A stretch of 64,000 bases of DNA from Eubacterium sp. An11 (lineage in GTDB: Bacteria > Bacillota > Clostridia > Lachnospirales > Lachnospiraceae), in contig NZ_NFLV01000005.1 of the NCBI RefSeq assembly GCF_002161065.1, positions 140,682 to 204,681 on the forward strand, written 5' to 3'. A model generated the notes under the pieces. That model did not search any database. It was not told where the DNA came from and saw nothing but the letters and a program-made list of their open reading frames with translations. Of this stretch, positions 24,986 to 34,415 are shown one piece after another (the first letter of the stretch is position 1; each line of letters opens with the position of its first letter). A program made the position numbers and the translations under genes.

Positions 24986-25972
24986 GTGAACGATAAGTAC
25001 CGTGAATTATTGGAGCAGTATGATGTGAAGGTCCTTTCCACCTTTCGGAGCCGGGGGACTTTTCAGTGCGAGACAGACCAGGGGCTTGCCCTTTTGAAGG
25101 AATATCACAGTTCCCTCCGAAAGCTGGCCATCGAATACGAATGGAAAGAAAAGCTGGCCGAAGCCGGTTTTCTGCTGACAGACCGGTATTTTATTTCTAA
25201 AGAAGACAGTCTGGTGGTTTATGACCGCTACCATACTCCTTTTGTCTTAAAACATTATTTTTCCGGACGGGAATGCGATCTGCACAGCGAGTCGGATGTA
25301 TACGCCGCCTGCCGGAACCTGGCCCGGCTGCACAAAATCTCTGCCGGCATCTCTGACATTCCCTTTGAAAACCCCCGCACCGAGTCCATCGCCGTTCTTT
25401 TTGCCCGACGGAATCAGGAACTGCGGACGATCCGGCGTTATGTTGGCCGGCTCAATAAGAAGAAGTCTTTTGAGCTCCTCTACATGAAATATTTCCATGC
25501 CTTTTATGAGGAAGCCGTTCACGCTCTTGATACATTGCAGCAGATGGATATACAGGATGACTCTCCTGCCTGCGGCGTCTGCCACGGCGCCTATCATCAT
25601 CATAATATCCTGATCCTCCCGGACGGTTCTGTGGCAACAGTAGGTTTTGAATCCATCTGTTATCAGCCTTATCTTATGGATCTCTATCTGTTCCTGCGGA
25701 AAACCATGGAAAAAAATCACTATGACCGCAGGCTTTTTGAGCGGGGAATTGCCGGATATTCTGAATATCTTCCCCTGGACGGCAGCAGTCTGCGCTTTCT
25801 CTATCTTCTCTTTTTATATCCGGAGAAATTCTGGAAAATTTCCAATCAATACTACAACCGAAGGAAAAGCTGGATCTCCCCAAAAATGCTGGAAAAACTG
25901 GAGAAAATCCCTGAGCAGAATCAGGAACGGAAGAATTTTTTACAGTATTTTTCCCGGTATTTGTTGAAATGA
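24986..25972 (+). CDS. CotS-family spore coat / kinase-fold protein
   Basis: The 328-residue protein has the protein-kinase-like (aminoglycoside phosphotransferase) fold of the CotS/YutH family of spore coat proteins. Landmarks are a Lys in GLALLKEYHSS, the Brenner-like VCHGAYHHHNILILPDGSVATVGFE (in kinases HGDxxxxNxL...DFE; here Gly replaces the Asp and VGFE replaces DFE) and YLMDLYLFLRK. The altered motif suggests it is not an active kinase. I use a GTG start at 24986, 6 bases after GGAGGG; an ATG at 24968 has no ribosome site. Confidence 0.8.
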   Translation: MNDKYRELLEQYDVKVLSTFRSRGTFQCETDQGLALLKEYHSSLRKLAIEYEWKEKLAEAGFLLTDRYFISKEDSLVVYDRYHTPFVLKHYFSGRECDLHSESDVYAACRNLARLHKISAGISDIPFENPRTESIAVLFARRNQELRTIRRYVGRLNKKKSFELLYMKYFHAFYEEAVHALDTLQQMDIQDDSPACGVCHGAYHHHNILILPDGSVATVGFESICYQPYLMDLYLFLRKTMEKNHYDRRLFERGIAGYSEYLPLDGSSLRFLYLLFLYPEKFWKISNQYYNRRKSWISPKMLEKLEKIPEQNQERKNFLQYFSRYLLK

Positions 25973-25975
25973 AAA

Positions 25976-26004
25976 TTGTCATTCTTATGTAAATATGCTA
26001 AAAT
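25976..26004 (+). promoter_or_regulatory. sigma-A type promoter for dnaX
   Basis: TTGTCA (25976-25981) and TAAAAT (25999-26004) are 17 bases apart, 40 bases before the dnaX ATG. Confidence 0.75.
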
Positions 26005-26044
26005 GTTCGGGTATAGATACTATTTACAAGGGAGAGTGATTTTC

Positions 26045-27721
26045 ATGGCTTACATGGCTTTATATCGAAAATGGCGCCCGAACGATTTTGATGAGGTACA
26101 GGGTCAGGATGCCATCGTGCAGACCCTGCGCAATGAGATCATTTACGACAGAATCGGTCACGCATACCTTTTCTGCGGCACAAGGGGAACCGGAAAGACA
26201 TCCATTGCGAAGCTTTTTGCCAAGGCGGTGAACTGCCAGCATCCGGTGGACGGCAATCCGTGCAACCAGTGTCCGTCCTGCCAGGCCATTAACAATCAAA
26301 GTTCCCTGGACGTTCTGGAAATTGACGCCGCCTCCAACAACGGCGTGGATCACATCCGGGAAATACGGGAACAGGTACAGTACTCTCCAGTTGAGGGTAA
26401 ATATAAAGTATATATCATCGACGAGGTACACATGCTTTCCTCCGGCGCTTTCAACGCACTTTTGAAGACACTGGAAGAACCGCCGTCCTACGTCATATTT
26501 ATCCTCGCCACCACAGAGAAATACAAGATTCCGGTGACGATCCTGTCCCGGTGTCAGAAATATGATTTCAAGCGGATTTCCATCGATACCATCACCAATC
26601 ATCTGGTGCATCTGATGGAAAAGGAAGGGATTCCGGCGGAGGAAAAGGCGCTTCGATACATTGCCCGGGCTGCTGACGGCTCCATGCGTGACGCATTAAG
26701 TCTGCTGGATCAGTGTATTGCCTTCTATTTGAATCAGACTCTTACCTATGATAATGTTCTTGAAGTGCTTGGCACGGTAGACACTGCAGTTTTCAGTCAG
26801 CTTCTCCGAAACATTCTGGCGCAGGATACCATTGCCGTTCTGCATACTGTGGATCAGATGATCACGGAAGGAAGGGAGTTATCCCAATTCCTGGCAGATT
26901 TTCTCTGGTATCTGCGTAATCTTCTGATCATCAAAGATCAAAACGGCATGGAAGACACTCTTGATCTGTCCACAGAATCCATCGCCGCCCTTCAGGAAGA
27001 AGCATCTCTGATCGAAACCAGCACTTTGCTCCGCTTTATCCGGGTTCTGTCTGATCTGTCCGGTCAGCTTCGGAATGCCACCCAGAAGCGGATTCTTCTG
27101 GAAGTGGGATTTATCCGCCTGTGCACTCCACAGATGGAAACAGATTCCGGAAGCCTTCTGGAACGGGTACACATGCTGGAAAAGAAAATGGCTGAGGGTA
27201 TTCCGGTCCAGGCAGCCGGTCCGGGAGGATACGGTGCGGCAGGCATTCCGGGAACCGGCGGCATGGGCACAGCTTTTGGCCCGGGAGGTTCCGCTGGTTT
27301 AGGTGATGGCACCCCGGGAGGTCCGGGCGGCAGCTCTGCAGTCGCTTCTGAGAACGCCGCGGCAGCTCTGGAGGAGCGCTTTTCTCCGGCCGAGGCCGCT
27401 GATTTAAAGGCCATCGCTTCCAGCTGGAATACCATTGTGGGACAAACTGCTATGCCAATGCAGAAGTTTCTTCAGGCAGCGCGTATCGCTGTTTCAGAAG
27501 ACAGCAGTATCATTCAGCTGATTTTTGAGCGTGACGATATCGAAAAGAATTATTTCGAGAGAAATCACCAGCATAACCTGGGCATTTTGTCCGATATTGT
27601 CGCTGAACAGACCGGAAAACGGGTGAAATTTGAATGTTCCGTCCGCAGTCATGATACCGGCGGACATCCATCTAATTTTATCGATTTGAGCAAAATCCAT
27701 CAACAGGTAATTTTTGAATAA
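26045..27721 (+). CDS. dnaX: DNA polymerase III subunit gamma/tau
   Basis: The 558-residue clamp-loader subunit has Walker [10 protein letters not shown], a zinc site in [17 protein letters not shown], Walker [12 protein letters not shown] and the SRC motif [11 protein letters not shown]. After the three AAA+ collar domains (to about residue 370) a Gly/Pro/Ala-rich linker (about 390-440) joins a C-terminal tau-like domain. No obvious slippery A-run for a programmed gamma frameshift was seen. I start at the ATG at 26045 after GGGAGAG; the open frame upstream covers the promoter. Confidence 0.96.
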   Translation: MAYMALYRKWRPNDFDEVQGQDAIVQTLRNEIIYDRIGHAYLFCGTRGTGKTSIAKLFAKAVNCQHPVDGNPCNQCPSCQAINNQSSLDVLEIDAASNNGVDHIREIREQVQYSPVEGKYKVYIIDEVHMLSSGAFNALLKTLEEPPSYVIFILATTEKYKIPVTILSRCQKYDFKRISIDTITNHLVHLMEKEGIPAEEKALRYIARAADGSMRDALSLLDQCIAFYLNQTLTYDNVLEVLGTVDTAVFSQLLRNILAQDTIAVLHTVDQMITEGRELSQFLADFLWYLRNLLIIKDQNGMEDTLDLSTESIAALQEEASLIETSTLLRFIRVLSDLSGQLRNATQKRILLEVGFIRLCTPQMETDSGSLLERVHMLEKKMAEGIPVQAAGPGGYGAAGIPGTGGMGTAFGPGGSAGLGDGTPGGPGGSSAVASENAAAALEERFSPAEAADLKAIASSWNTIVGQTAMPMQKFLQAARIAVSEDSSIIQLIFERDDIEKNYFERNHQHNLGILSDIVAEQTGKRVKFECSVRSHDTGGHPSNFIDLSKIHQQVIFE

Positions 27722-27798
27722 TTACCTCAGATTTATTTTATAACCAGCTGTTACAACCAGCTGCTACTTTATTATATTATTTATGGAGGTTTTTTATT

Positions 27799-28152
27799 AT
27801 GGCAAGACGAGGAGGTTTTCCAGGCGGAATGCCGGGAAACATGAATAATCTTATGAAACAGGCACAGAAGATGCAGAAACAGATGGCAGAGACCCAGCAG
27901 GCTCTGGAAGAGAAGACCTATGAGGCTTCTGCCGGCGGCGGCGTTGTTTCCGTCACCGTTTCCGGCAAAAGAGAAGTCACCGCTGTCAAAATCGCAGAAG
28001 AAGTCGTTGACCCTGACGATATCGAGATGCTGGAAGATCTGATCATGGCCGCCACCAATGAGGCTCTTCGTGCCATGGAAACAGATTCCCAGAATCAGAT
28101 GGCCAAATTTACCGGCGGTCTTGGCGGCCTGGGCGGAGGTCTTGGCTTCTGA
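27799..28152 (+). CDS. ybaB: YbaB/EbfC family nucleoid-associated protein
   Basis: The 117-residue protein is a small DNA-binding protein with the family core [42 protein letters not shown] (landmark, residues 15-55) and a Gly-rich tail ([12 protein letters not shown]). It sits between dnaX and recR, the conserved order in many bacteria, and overlaps recR by one base (TGATG). Confidence 0.96.
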   Translation: MARRGGFPGGMPGNMNNLMKQAQKMQKQMAETQQALEEKTYEASAGGGVVSVTVSGKREVTAVKIAEEVVDPDDIEMLEDLIMAATNEALRAMETDSQNQMAKFTGGLGGLGGGLGF

Positions 28153-28751
28153 TGAATTATTACGGAACTCAGGTTACCAATCTGATCGAAGAACTGCGTC
28201 GTCTGCCGGGTATCGGCAGCAAATCCGCGCAGCGTCTCGCATTTCATATTATCAACATGCCGGAAGAGCATGTGGAACATTTGGCTGAGGTTCTCGTCAG
28301 CGCAAGGAAAAATATCCGCTACTGTAAATGCTGCTGCACACTGACAGACCGGGAGATCTGTCCGATCTGCGCCAGTGACAAACGGGATCACAGCACCATC
28401 ATGGTGGTAGAACACACTCAGGATCTGGCCGCCTATGAGAAAACCGGACAATATAACGGTGTCTATCATGTCCTGCAGGGCACCCTTGTTCCAAGTCTCG
28501 GAAAAGGCCCGGACGACATCCGATTTAAAGAACTTGAAGAGCGCCTGGACAAGACTCCGGTCAAGGAATTGATCCTGGCAACCAACTCCAGTCTGGACGG
28601 CGAGGCAACCGCCATGTATATCACAAAGAAGGTCAAGCCAAGGGGTATCCGGATTACGCGAATCGCCAGCGGCGTCCCAATCGGCGGCGAACTGGAATAC
28701 ATCGATGAAGTGACTCTCTCGCGGGCTCTGGATGGACGAATTGAGCTATAA
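28152..28751 (+). CDS. recR: recombination mediator protein RecR
   Basis: The 199-residue RecR loads RecA in gap repair with RecO and RecF. It shows the helix-hairpin-helix LIEELRRLPGIGSKSAQRLAFH, the four-cysteine zinc finger (CKCC...CPIC), and the Toprim region MVVEHTQDLAAYEKTGQYNGVYHVL. Its start is coupled to ybaB. Confidence 0.97.
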   Translation: MNYYGTQVTNLIEELRRLPGIGSKSAQRLAFHIINMPEEHVEHLAEVLVSARKNIRYCKCCCTLTDREICPICASDKRDHSTIMVVEHTQDLAAYEKTGQYNGVYHVLQGTLVPSLGKGPDDIRFKELEERLDKTPVKELILATNSSLDGEATAMYITKKVKPRGIRITRIASGVPIGGELEYIDEVTLSRALDGRIEL

Positions 28752-28847
28752 CTAACCTTTAATATTTCACTTATCAACCACGGGATCGTGGCCTGTCCAC
28801 ATCCCGGACTTTACTGATTACTCACGTAAAAGAAAGGAAATGGTACA

Positions 28848-29921
28848 ATGAAGAGAATTGGTATGTTAACAAGCGGGGGAGACTGTCAGAGCTTAAATGC
28901 CACCATGCGTGGCGTTGTAAAAGGCCTGTCACATCTGGAAGGCAATGTGGAATTCTACGGTTTTGAAGACGGTTACAAAGGTCTGATCTATGGTAACTAC
29001 AAACGTCTGACTCCTAAAGATTTTTCCGGTATTCTGACACGGGGCGGTACCATTCTCGGAACTTCCAGACAGCCATTTAAATTAATGCGCGTTCCTGATG
29101 AGAACGGCGTTGACAAAGTGGAAGCCATGAAATCCACTTATAGATATCTGGATCTTGACTGTCTGGTAGTTCTGGGCGGAAACGGAAGCCAGAAATCTGC
29201 CAACATGTTAAGCCAGGAGGGCTTAAATGTGGTATCCCTTCCAAAAACTATTGATAATGATCTCTGGGGAACAGATATGACCTTCGGTTTCCAGAGTGCC
29301 GTTGATATCGCAACCAACGCCATCGACTGCATCCACACAACCGCTGCTTCCCACGACCGTGTATTCATCGTGGAACTGATGGGCCATAAAGTCGGATGGG
29401 TAACTTTGCACGCCGGCATCGCAGGTGGTGCGGACGTTATCCTGATTCCTGAGATTCCTTACAACTTAAATCACGTCATCGAAGCCATCAAACGCCGTTC
29501 TGAACAGGGTAAAGGCTTCACAATCCTGGCTGTGGCAGAGGGCGCCATCTCCAAAGAAGATGCCAAATTATCAAAGAAACAGTACAAAGAGAGACTGGCA
29601 CAGCGTCAGCATTCCACCGTGGGCTATGAACTGGCCGCACAGATTGAGGAAGCAACCGGCCAGGAAGTACGTGTCACCATCCCTGGTCACATGCAGAGAG
29701 GCGGAAGCCCGGTTCCTTTTGACCGTGTGATCTCCAGCCGTCTGGGTGCCGCTGCCGCTGAATTAATCCACAATGAAGATTACGGCAAGATGGTTATCAT
29801 GAAAGGTTATGATATATCTTCCATCCCTCTGAAAGAGACTGCCGGCAAACTGAAATACGTTTCCCCGGACGACCAGATCGTAAAACAGGCCAAAATTCTT
29901 GGTATTTCTTTCGGAGACTGA
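28848..29921 (+). CDS. pfkA: 6-phosphofructokinase (mixed-substrate type motif set)
   Basis: The 357-residue kinase phosphorylates fructose 6-phosphate in glycolysis. Landmarks are MLTSGGDCQSLN, VVLGGNGSQKSA, LPKTIDNDLWGTD and VELMGHKVGW. The residue that selects the phosphoryl donor is Gly in GGNGS (ATP-like), but PKTIDND has the Lys typical of PPi-linked enzymes. This combination fits the mixed-substrate PFK subfamily, so the donor is not certain. The 5' leader has a GGGAT...ATCCC hairpin (28782-28807). An AAAGGAAATGGTACA leader precedes the ATG. Confidence 0.93.
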   Translation: MKRIGMLTSGGDCQSLNATMRGVVKGLSHLEGNVEFYGFEDGYKGLIYGNYKRLTPKDFSGILTRGGTILGTSRQPFKLMRVPDENGVDKVEAMKSTYRYLDLDCLVVLGGNGSQKSANMLSQEGLNVVSLPKTIDNDLWGTDMTFGFQSAVDIATNAIDCIHTTAASHDRVFIVELMGHKVGWVTLHAGIAGGADVILIPEIPYNLNHVIEAIKRRSEQGKGFTILAVAEGAISKEDAKLSKKQYKERLAQRQHSTVGYELAAQIEEATGQEVRVTIPGHMQRGGSPVPFDRVISSRLGAAAAELIHNEDYGKMVIMKGYDISSIPLKETAGKLKYVSPDDQIVKQAKILGISFGD

Positions 29922-30012
29922 TATTTATGCAAAATAGCTGCCGCCGCATACCGTCGGCATGCATATTTCCGATTCGACACCGGCACAGACCAGTGTTTTG
30001 GATAGCAATATT

Positions 30013-30050
30013 AAAAAATCCTGGCGGAGATTTCTCTGTCAGGATTTTTT
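30013..30050 (+). terminator. intrinsic terminator of pfk
   Basis: AAAAAATCCTG (30013-30023) pairs with CAGGATTTTTT (30040-30050) with an inner GGAGA/TCTCT-like stem, ending in T6. Confidence 0.8.
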
Positions 30051-30094
30051 GTCGAAGAAAGAAAGTTCCTTTTCCTTTCTTCGGATTTATCGCA

Positions 30095-30126
30095 CAAAAA
30101 GAACGACAGGCTGCCGAAGCAGCCTG
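30095..30126 (-). terminator. intrinsic terminator of the rhomboid gene
   Basis: On the minus strand CAGGCTGC, loop TTCG, GCAGCCTG (30107-30126) is followed by TCGTTCTTTTT. The 318-base gap 29922-30239 otherwise holds only this and the pfk terminator. Confidence 0.7.
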
Positions 30127-30239
30127 CCAAAATCCATTATGAGGGGAGAGGATTTTTATAAGAATTAATCTTACGTGTTATAGTATAAAGAAAACTTGTG
30201 AACGTTGTGTGTTTGAAAACTTACTAAGTTCTGACAAAA

Positions 30240-31271
30240 TCATTTCCGAATCGACAATATTCCTGTCAGAATAAATCCGAATACAAGGCCTCCCACATGG
30301 GCTGCGTTATCAACTCCTGTAGTCGTAAACCCATAGGACAGCGCCGATACGATGACGAAAATCATTCCGCTCAGGCCAATCTCTTCCATCCGCCGGCGTT
30401 TCTTCTGAAAAATATCCTTAAGCACCAAAAACAGCAAACCGCCCATGACTCCAAAAATTGCACCGGACGCTCCTGCGGATACCGTGTAAGGATCTCTTGC
30501 CAGTGTAAAAAACAGGGAAGCTGCCGAAGCGGCAATACCGGAGCCAAGATATACTGCCAGATATCGGACACTGCCAAGAATTCTCTCCAGTCTGGAGCCA
30601 ATCAATAATAAAATAAGCATATTCTGTGCCAGATGATCCACGCCAAAATGCATAAAAGTGGATGTAAACAGTCGGTAAAACTCTCCCTTATCAACCACAT
30701 CCGCCCACACCATAGCGCCATGCTCCGCCATGAAAGACGCATCTGTGACATTGCCCATCAGACTTAATATCAGAAATACTATAATATTCGCGGCAACCAG
30801 CGCTGTATTTACCGGGCGAAACATCCGGCGCAGCTCTTTCCTTCCTATGGATTGTTCCGTCGTCCGGTATGCATCCATGAACTGCTCCAGCCTGGCTTTC
30901 ATTCCATAGAAATCACCTCTCTGATTCTCATAAATCAGCACCCTTGCGCCACTCTGATCCAGACACCATATATTGGGATACGGCGTAATCTCCTCCACCG
31001 TGCGTTCATCGGGCAGTCCCCGAAACAGCATCAATGTCAGCCGTTCCGTCTTCTTTCCAAACCGTATCATCAACTGATTCTCCAACTTCTGAATTCTCTC
31101 TTCCTGACGGCTTACTGGCATCCGGTTCTGTCCCGGCAGCATCTCAGGTATAATCTCAATCAATTCTATTCTCTTCTCTTTATCTTTTATCCACAGCAGG
31201 CCGCCGTCCACCTGCAGTCTCTTAAATCCCTGTCCGGCAAGAAACCGCTGCAGCTCATTTATAAAATCCAT
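30240..31271 (-). CDS. rhomboid family intramembrane serine protease
   Basis: The 343-residue protein has a soluble N-terminal domain of about 150 residues and a GlpG-like six-helix membrane core. Catalytic Ser269 lies in GASGAIFG and His325 in NAAHVGG; HFGVDHLAQNMLILLLIGSRLE supplies the usual His/Asn region. It would cleave transmembrane substrates within the membrane. It lies directly downstream of the FHA/Tad cluster, so it may be co-transcribed, but no function in piliation is shown. Confidence 0.93.
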   Translation of the reverse strand: MDFINELQRFLAGQGFKRLQVDGGLLWIKDKEKRIELIEIIPEMLPGQNRMPVSRQEERIQKLENQLMIRFGKKTERLTLMLFRGLPDERTVEEITPYPNIWCLDQSGARVLIYENQRGDFYGMKARLEQFMDAYRTTEQSIGRKELRRMFRPVNTALVAANIIVFLILSLMGNVTDASFMAEHGAMVWADVVDKGEFYRLFTSTFMHFGVDHLAQNMLILLLIGSRLERILGSVRYLAVYLGSGIAASAASLFFTLARDPYTVSAGASGAIFGVMGGLLFLVLKDIFQKKRRRMEEIGLSGMIFVIVSALSYGFTTTGVDNAAHVGGLVFGFILTGILSIRK

Positions 31272-31400
31272 GTTACCTCCAATATAAGCATTACCACAGT
31301 ATCATGAAAATGATTATAGCCGGATTTTATAAAAAAGCAAATTAAAAATCTGTAAACTGATCCGTTCTCTGATTCCATATTGTTTCCGGAGCCTGTTTTT

Positions 31401-32795
31401 CTAATGCTGCATCACTGACACAAAATCCTCTGATATCTCAAATCGGTACGCATGTACCGCGAATTGCACCACATCCCCCTCCCTAAGTTCCACCGCATCC
31501 CCTTCTACCCTGATATGATTGACCCAGGTTCCGTTGGTGGACTGCAGATCTTTTAACAGGTACATGCCGGGTATCGCTCCTCTGTCAATGACCGCATGTT
31601 TCCGACTCACCGTCTCATCATAGATTGTCAGCTGGTTAAGCCCCTTTTCATTGCCGATATAAAACGGAAAACTTTGCAAAGGAAACAATTCCCCTGACTC
31701 CTCACTTTTTAATACCGCCTGTCTTCTCAACCGTCCGGCATCCAGACGGACGGTTCCCTCTTCCGTTTCTGCCACATCCCGGGATAATGGCGGATTCGAA
31801 GAATTCCATGACGGCTCCATCGTATCATATATCCTTTTCCTCCCGTCAGGCTTCTCCCCATGCCGATCTTTCTTCCCATTTCTTCTCCGGTGTATCTGAA
31901 AGACTCCCTCTGCCAGCAGTACAACTATAATAATTGTTCCAATCCAATACCGATTCCTGAAAGGCAATTGCCCCTGCCCGAACAGGTAAACACCCATCAT
32001 CACAGTTGTCACTCCCGCTAAAGCCATGGCAATTATCAGCACAATCTCCATTGCCAGAAACAGTTTACTTTTCTGCCGGCCATCCCATTGTTCTGCCGGC
32101 TTCTTTTCCCCCTTTCCGACTGCCTGTCCTTGTCCATCAGAGCTTCTGTCCGTCTTTCTCTCATCTGTGGAAACTTCCGCGGCAGAATTCTCCCGGGCAA
32201 TCTCCTGAGCGAAGAAACTTTCATAAGAAGTAATCTCCGGGGCATCGTCCTCATAATCCAGACATTCCCGGATAAGTTTCTCCGAAAAACTCCGGTTTCT
32301 CATGAGCCAGTAGACATGGTAAATATACCGCACCGTCTCCGAATCTCCGTAATTGATTTCTGACAACATCCAGGAGAAAAACTGCTGGATCTCCCGTCCC
32401 ATGTCATATTCCTCATCGGGGCAGTACATCCACCGGAATTCATCTTCTCCTGTCCGGTAAATACATTCCGGCGAAAAGTCAATGTGGACGGGTGACAGCA
32501 TAAGTTCTTCCAGTTCTTTTAGCAACTGCTGTATACTTTTCAGAAGACACCTGCAGTCTTCTTTTGAAAAATTATTGCCATGAGAACTATTCTCCTGAGA
32601 TAACTCTGCCAGACTTCTGGCTTCAGATATATCATACAGCAATTTTACTGTTCCATCCTGCTCCCGGATCAGCATAGGCAGAAGAGTATCCAGATGATTA
32701 TATCGAATGGTCTGATATTCCACAGCAAGAAAATATTCATTCTGTACGGATGCCGCCACTCTGTAAGTGCGCAGTCCTTCTTTTTCTATTTTCAT
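31401..32795 (-). CDS. DUF6382 and FHA domain membrane protein
   Basis: The 464-residue protein has an N-terminal DUF6382-type cytoplasmic domain (YHLDTLLPMLIREQDG-like region, then LSPVHIDFSPECIY), two adjacent transmembrane helices (about residues 245-295) and a C-terminal FHA phosphothreonine-binding domain (FYIGNEKGLNQLTI, SRKHAVID, LKDLQSTNGTWVN). FHA proteins often dock phosphorylated partners, so a Ser/Thr kinase elsewhere is implied. It overlaps the TadE-like gene by 4 bases, so it belongs to the Tad operon. Confidence 0.85.
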   Translation of the reverse strand: MKIEKEGLRTYRVAASVQNEYFLAVEYQTIRYNHLDTLLPMLIREQDGTVKLLYDISEARSLAELSQENSSHGNNFSKEDCRCLLKSIQQLLKELEELMLSPVHIDFSPECIYRTGEDEFRWMYCPDEEYDMGREIQQFFSWMLSEINYGDSETVRYIYHVYWLMRNRSFSEKLIRECLDYEDDAPEITSYESFFAQEIARENSAAEVSTDERKTDRSSDGQGQAVGKGEKKPAEQWDGRQKSKLFLAMEIVLIIAMALAGVTTVMMGVYLFGQGQLPFRNRYWIGTIIIVVLLAEGVFQIHRRRNGKKDRHGEKPDGRKRIYDTMEPSWNSSNPPLSRDVAETEEGTVRLDAGRLRRQAVLKSEESGELFPLQSFPFYIGNEKGLNQLTIYDETVSRKHAVIDRGAIPGMYLLKDLQSTNGTWVNHIRVEGDAVELREGDVVQFAVHAYRFEISEDFVSVMQH

Positions 32796-33307
32796 CGTAA
32801 ACTTGCCCCCAATCTCAGCTGTTCTTCCCAGGAATCCACCGGAGATGCTGTTGTACAGGAAAAAGATAACAGCTGTCCCATCATTTTCTCCACACCTCGA
32901 AGAGGCCAGCGAAAATGCAGTTCCGCTTCTGCCTTTACTTTCTGCATATTGATCGTCACGGAACTCTGATCCACTCTGGTGATCAGCAATCGTTCATTTA
33001 TTCTCTTCGTCATCCTCTGCTCTGCTTCCGCCGTCAGTGCTTTCCGGCTGCCGGTCACCAGAAAATAAATATTTCTCGTCAGCAGCGCATGTTCATCATA
33101 TTCTCCGGTAACAAGACTGCCGTCTGTCTTCCAGGAGGACGCCGCCTCCCCGGCAACACGCATTGCCTCACTTTTCACCGCTGACATATCAAGAAAAAAG
33201 AGAAACAAAAATACAATTCCCACCAAGATAAAAGATATGGCTGGAATGATCACTGCCGCCTCCACAGTCATCATCCCTTTCTCTTCCTTTACGATCTTGT
33301 CCAGCAT
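32792..33307 (-). CDS. TadE-like pseudopilin
   Basis: The 171-residue protein has the TadE-type start EEKGMMTVEAAVIIPAISFILVGIVFLFLFF, where Gly-Met and Glu at mature position 5 fit a prepilin-like signal, and a soluble C-domain. TadE proteins are minor pilins of Flp/Tad pili. I choose the ATG at 33307 after GGGAGGATGGCAG; the open frame upstream overlaps the preceding gene. Its stop overlaps the FHA gene start by ATGA. Confidence 0.85.
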   Translation of the reverse strand: MLDKIVKEEKGMMTVEAAVIIPAISFILVGIVFLFLFFLDMSAVKSEAMRVAGEAASSWKTDGSLVTGEYDEHALLTRNIYFLVTGSRKALTAEAEQRMTKRINERLLITRVDQSSVTINMQKVKAEAELHFRWPLRGVEKMMGQLLSFSCTTASPVDSWEEQLRLGASLR

Positions 33308-33324
33308 ACTGCCATCCTCCCTTC

Positions 33325-34320
33325 TCACTGTTTTGCTGCACACCGGCTGCACATTTTCATTCCTTCCGCTTCTTCTTTCGGAATTGTTCTGACCGTTCTC
33401 TTCAAGCCGCTGCAGGACAGAGAGGAATGATATTTATCTCCATATCTGGTCACATAAAGAACAGGTGGTGCCTCTTCGTCATCAATACATTTATCACAGG
33501 CATGATATTTCTTTTCTTTCAGTATCCGTTCTACATTACCTCCGCTTATACGCAGACAGATATGACTGCAGGACAGACTGGTATGATATACACTTCCATG
33601 TTCAGTCACATACACGACACCCGAACCTCCTCTGCCGGAGCCATCCCCACTTCCTTTTCCCTCCGTATAGCCACTGAAAATCCGCTGTGTTACCGCCGCC
33701 TTTTTAGGGAAAGAATACGTCCCTACAAAAGGGATATCTATCTTTAAACAGTAGACTGCGTTTATTTCCACCATTTCCTTTTCATCTCCGGATAATGAAG
33801 CCGATAATACAATGCCTGCCCGGCCGCCGGACAGACAACTGCTGTCCACCGGCGATTCCTCATATACCGATGAAAAAATCGCCTGCAGTCCGGCTGTTGT
33901 CAGCATGGAACGGGCCATATCTTTTACTTTCCGGGAAACATCTCCTGTACCTGCCACCTTTCCCCCTGCCTGTCCGCTTTCCGTCTTCCGGCCGTCAGAA
34001 GAATCTTTCCGGAAACTTTCCATCGCTTTCCGGGCAGCATACACATCCGCCGTCTTTGACAAGGCATATTGGATCTTGGCCTCTGTCATCAGAAGATTAC
34101 CAAGCATCAGCAGCCCGGCTGCCGCCCATAAAAAAATGGGAAGAACCAGCACCGTTTCCACTGTGACGGAACCTTCACAGGAAGCAAAACGGAGTGCTCC
34201 CTTTCTCTTTTGAAGCCATACCTTGACTCGTGCCTGGAGAGACCGCATAAAAATTATTATTTTTACTACAACACGTATTGCATGACAGGAATTTCCTTTT
34301 CTGTATTTTATGAAGAGCAC
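33325..34320 (-). CDS. TadE-like protein with duplicated Cys/His C-terminal module
   Basis: The 331-residue product has a TadE-type segment (EGSVTVETVLVLPIFLWAAAGLLMLGN, about residues 49-75) followed by an extracytoplasmic region. At the C-terminus two copies of a module appear, each with YVTxxGxxYHxSLSCSxL and a later CxxC (CDKC, CSRC). The His/Cys pattern suggests metal binding or disulfides. A GTG at 34320 follows AAGGAGGAGGTG by about 9 bases, so I use it; an ATG at 34248 (MRSLQARV) would be a shorter choice without a good site. Confidence 0.75.
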   Translation of the reverse strand: MLFIKYRKGNSCHAIRVVVKIIIFMRSLQARVKVWLQKRKGALRFASCEGSVTVETVLVLPIFLWAAAGLLMLGNLLMTEAKIQYALSKTADVYAARKAMESFRKDSSDGRKTESGQAGGKVAGTGDVSRKVKDMARSMLTTAGLQAIFSSVYEESPVDSSCLSGGRAGIVLSASLSGDEKEMVEINAVYCLKIDIPFVGTYSFPKKAAVTQRIFSGYTEGKGSGDGSGRGGSGVVYVTEHGSVYHTSLSCSHICLRISGGNVERILKEKKYHACDKCIDDEEAPPVLYVTRYGDKYHSSLSCSGLKRTVRTIPKEEAEGMKMCSRCAAKQ

Positions 34321-34415
34321 TCGGTTTCACCTCCTCCTTCCGGGCGGAATCTGCCGGATTCCTGCAATATCTGCCTTCCTCCGGCAAATCCTCCCATACA
34401 CACCTTATTCTTCAC

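Noticed and set aside
27181..27440. possible programmed frameshift in dnaX to make a short gamma form
   Set aside because: No A-rich slippery heptamer with downstream hairpin was seen at the expected place after the AAA+ domains.
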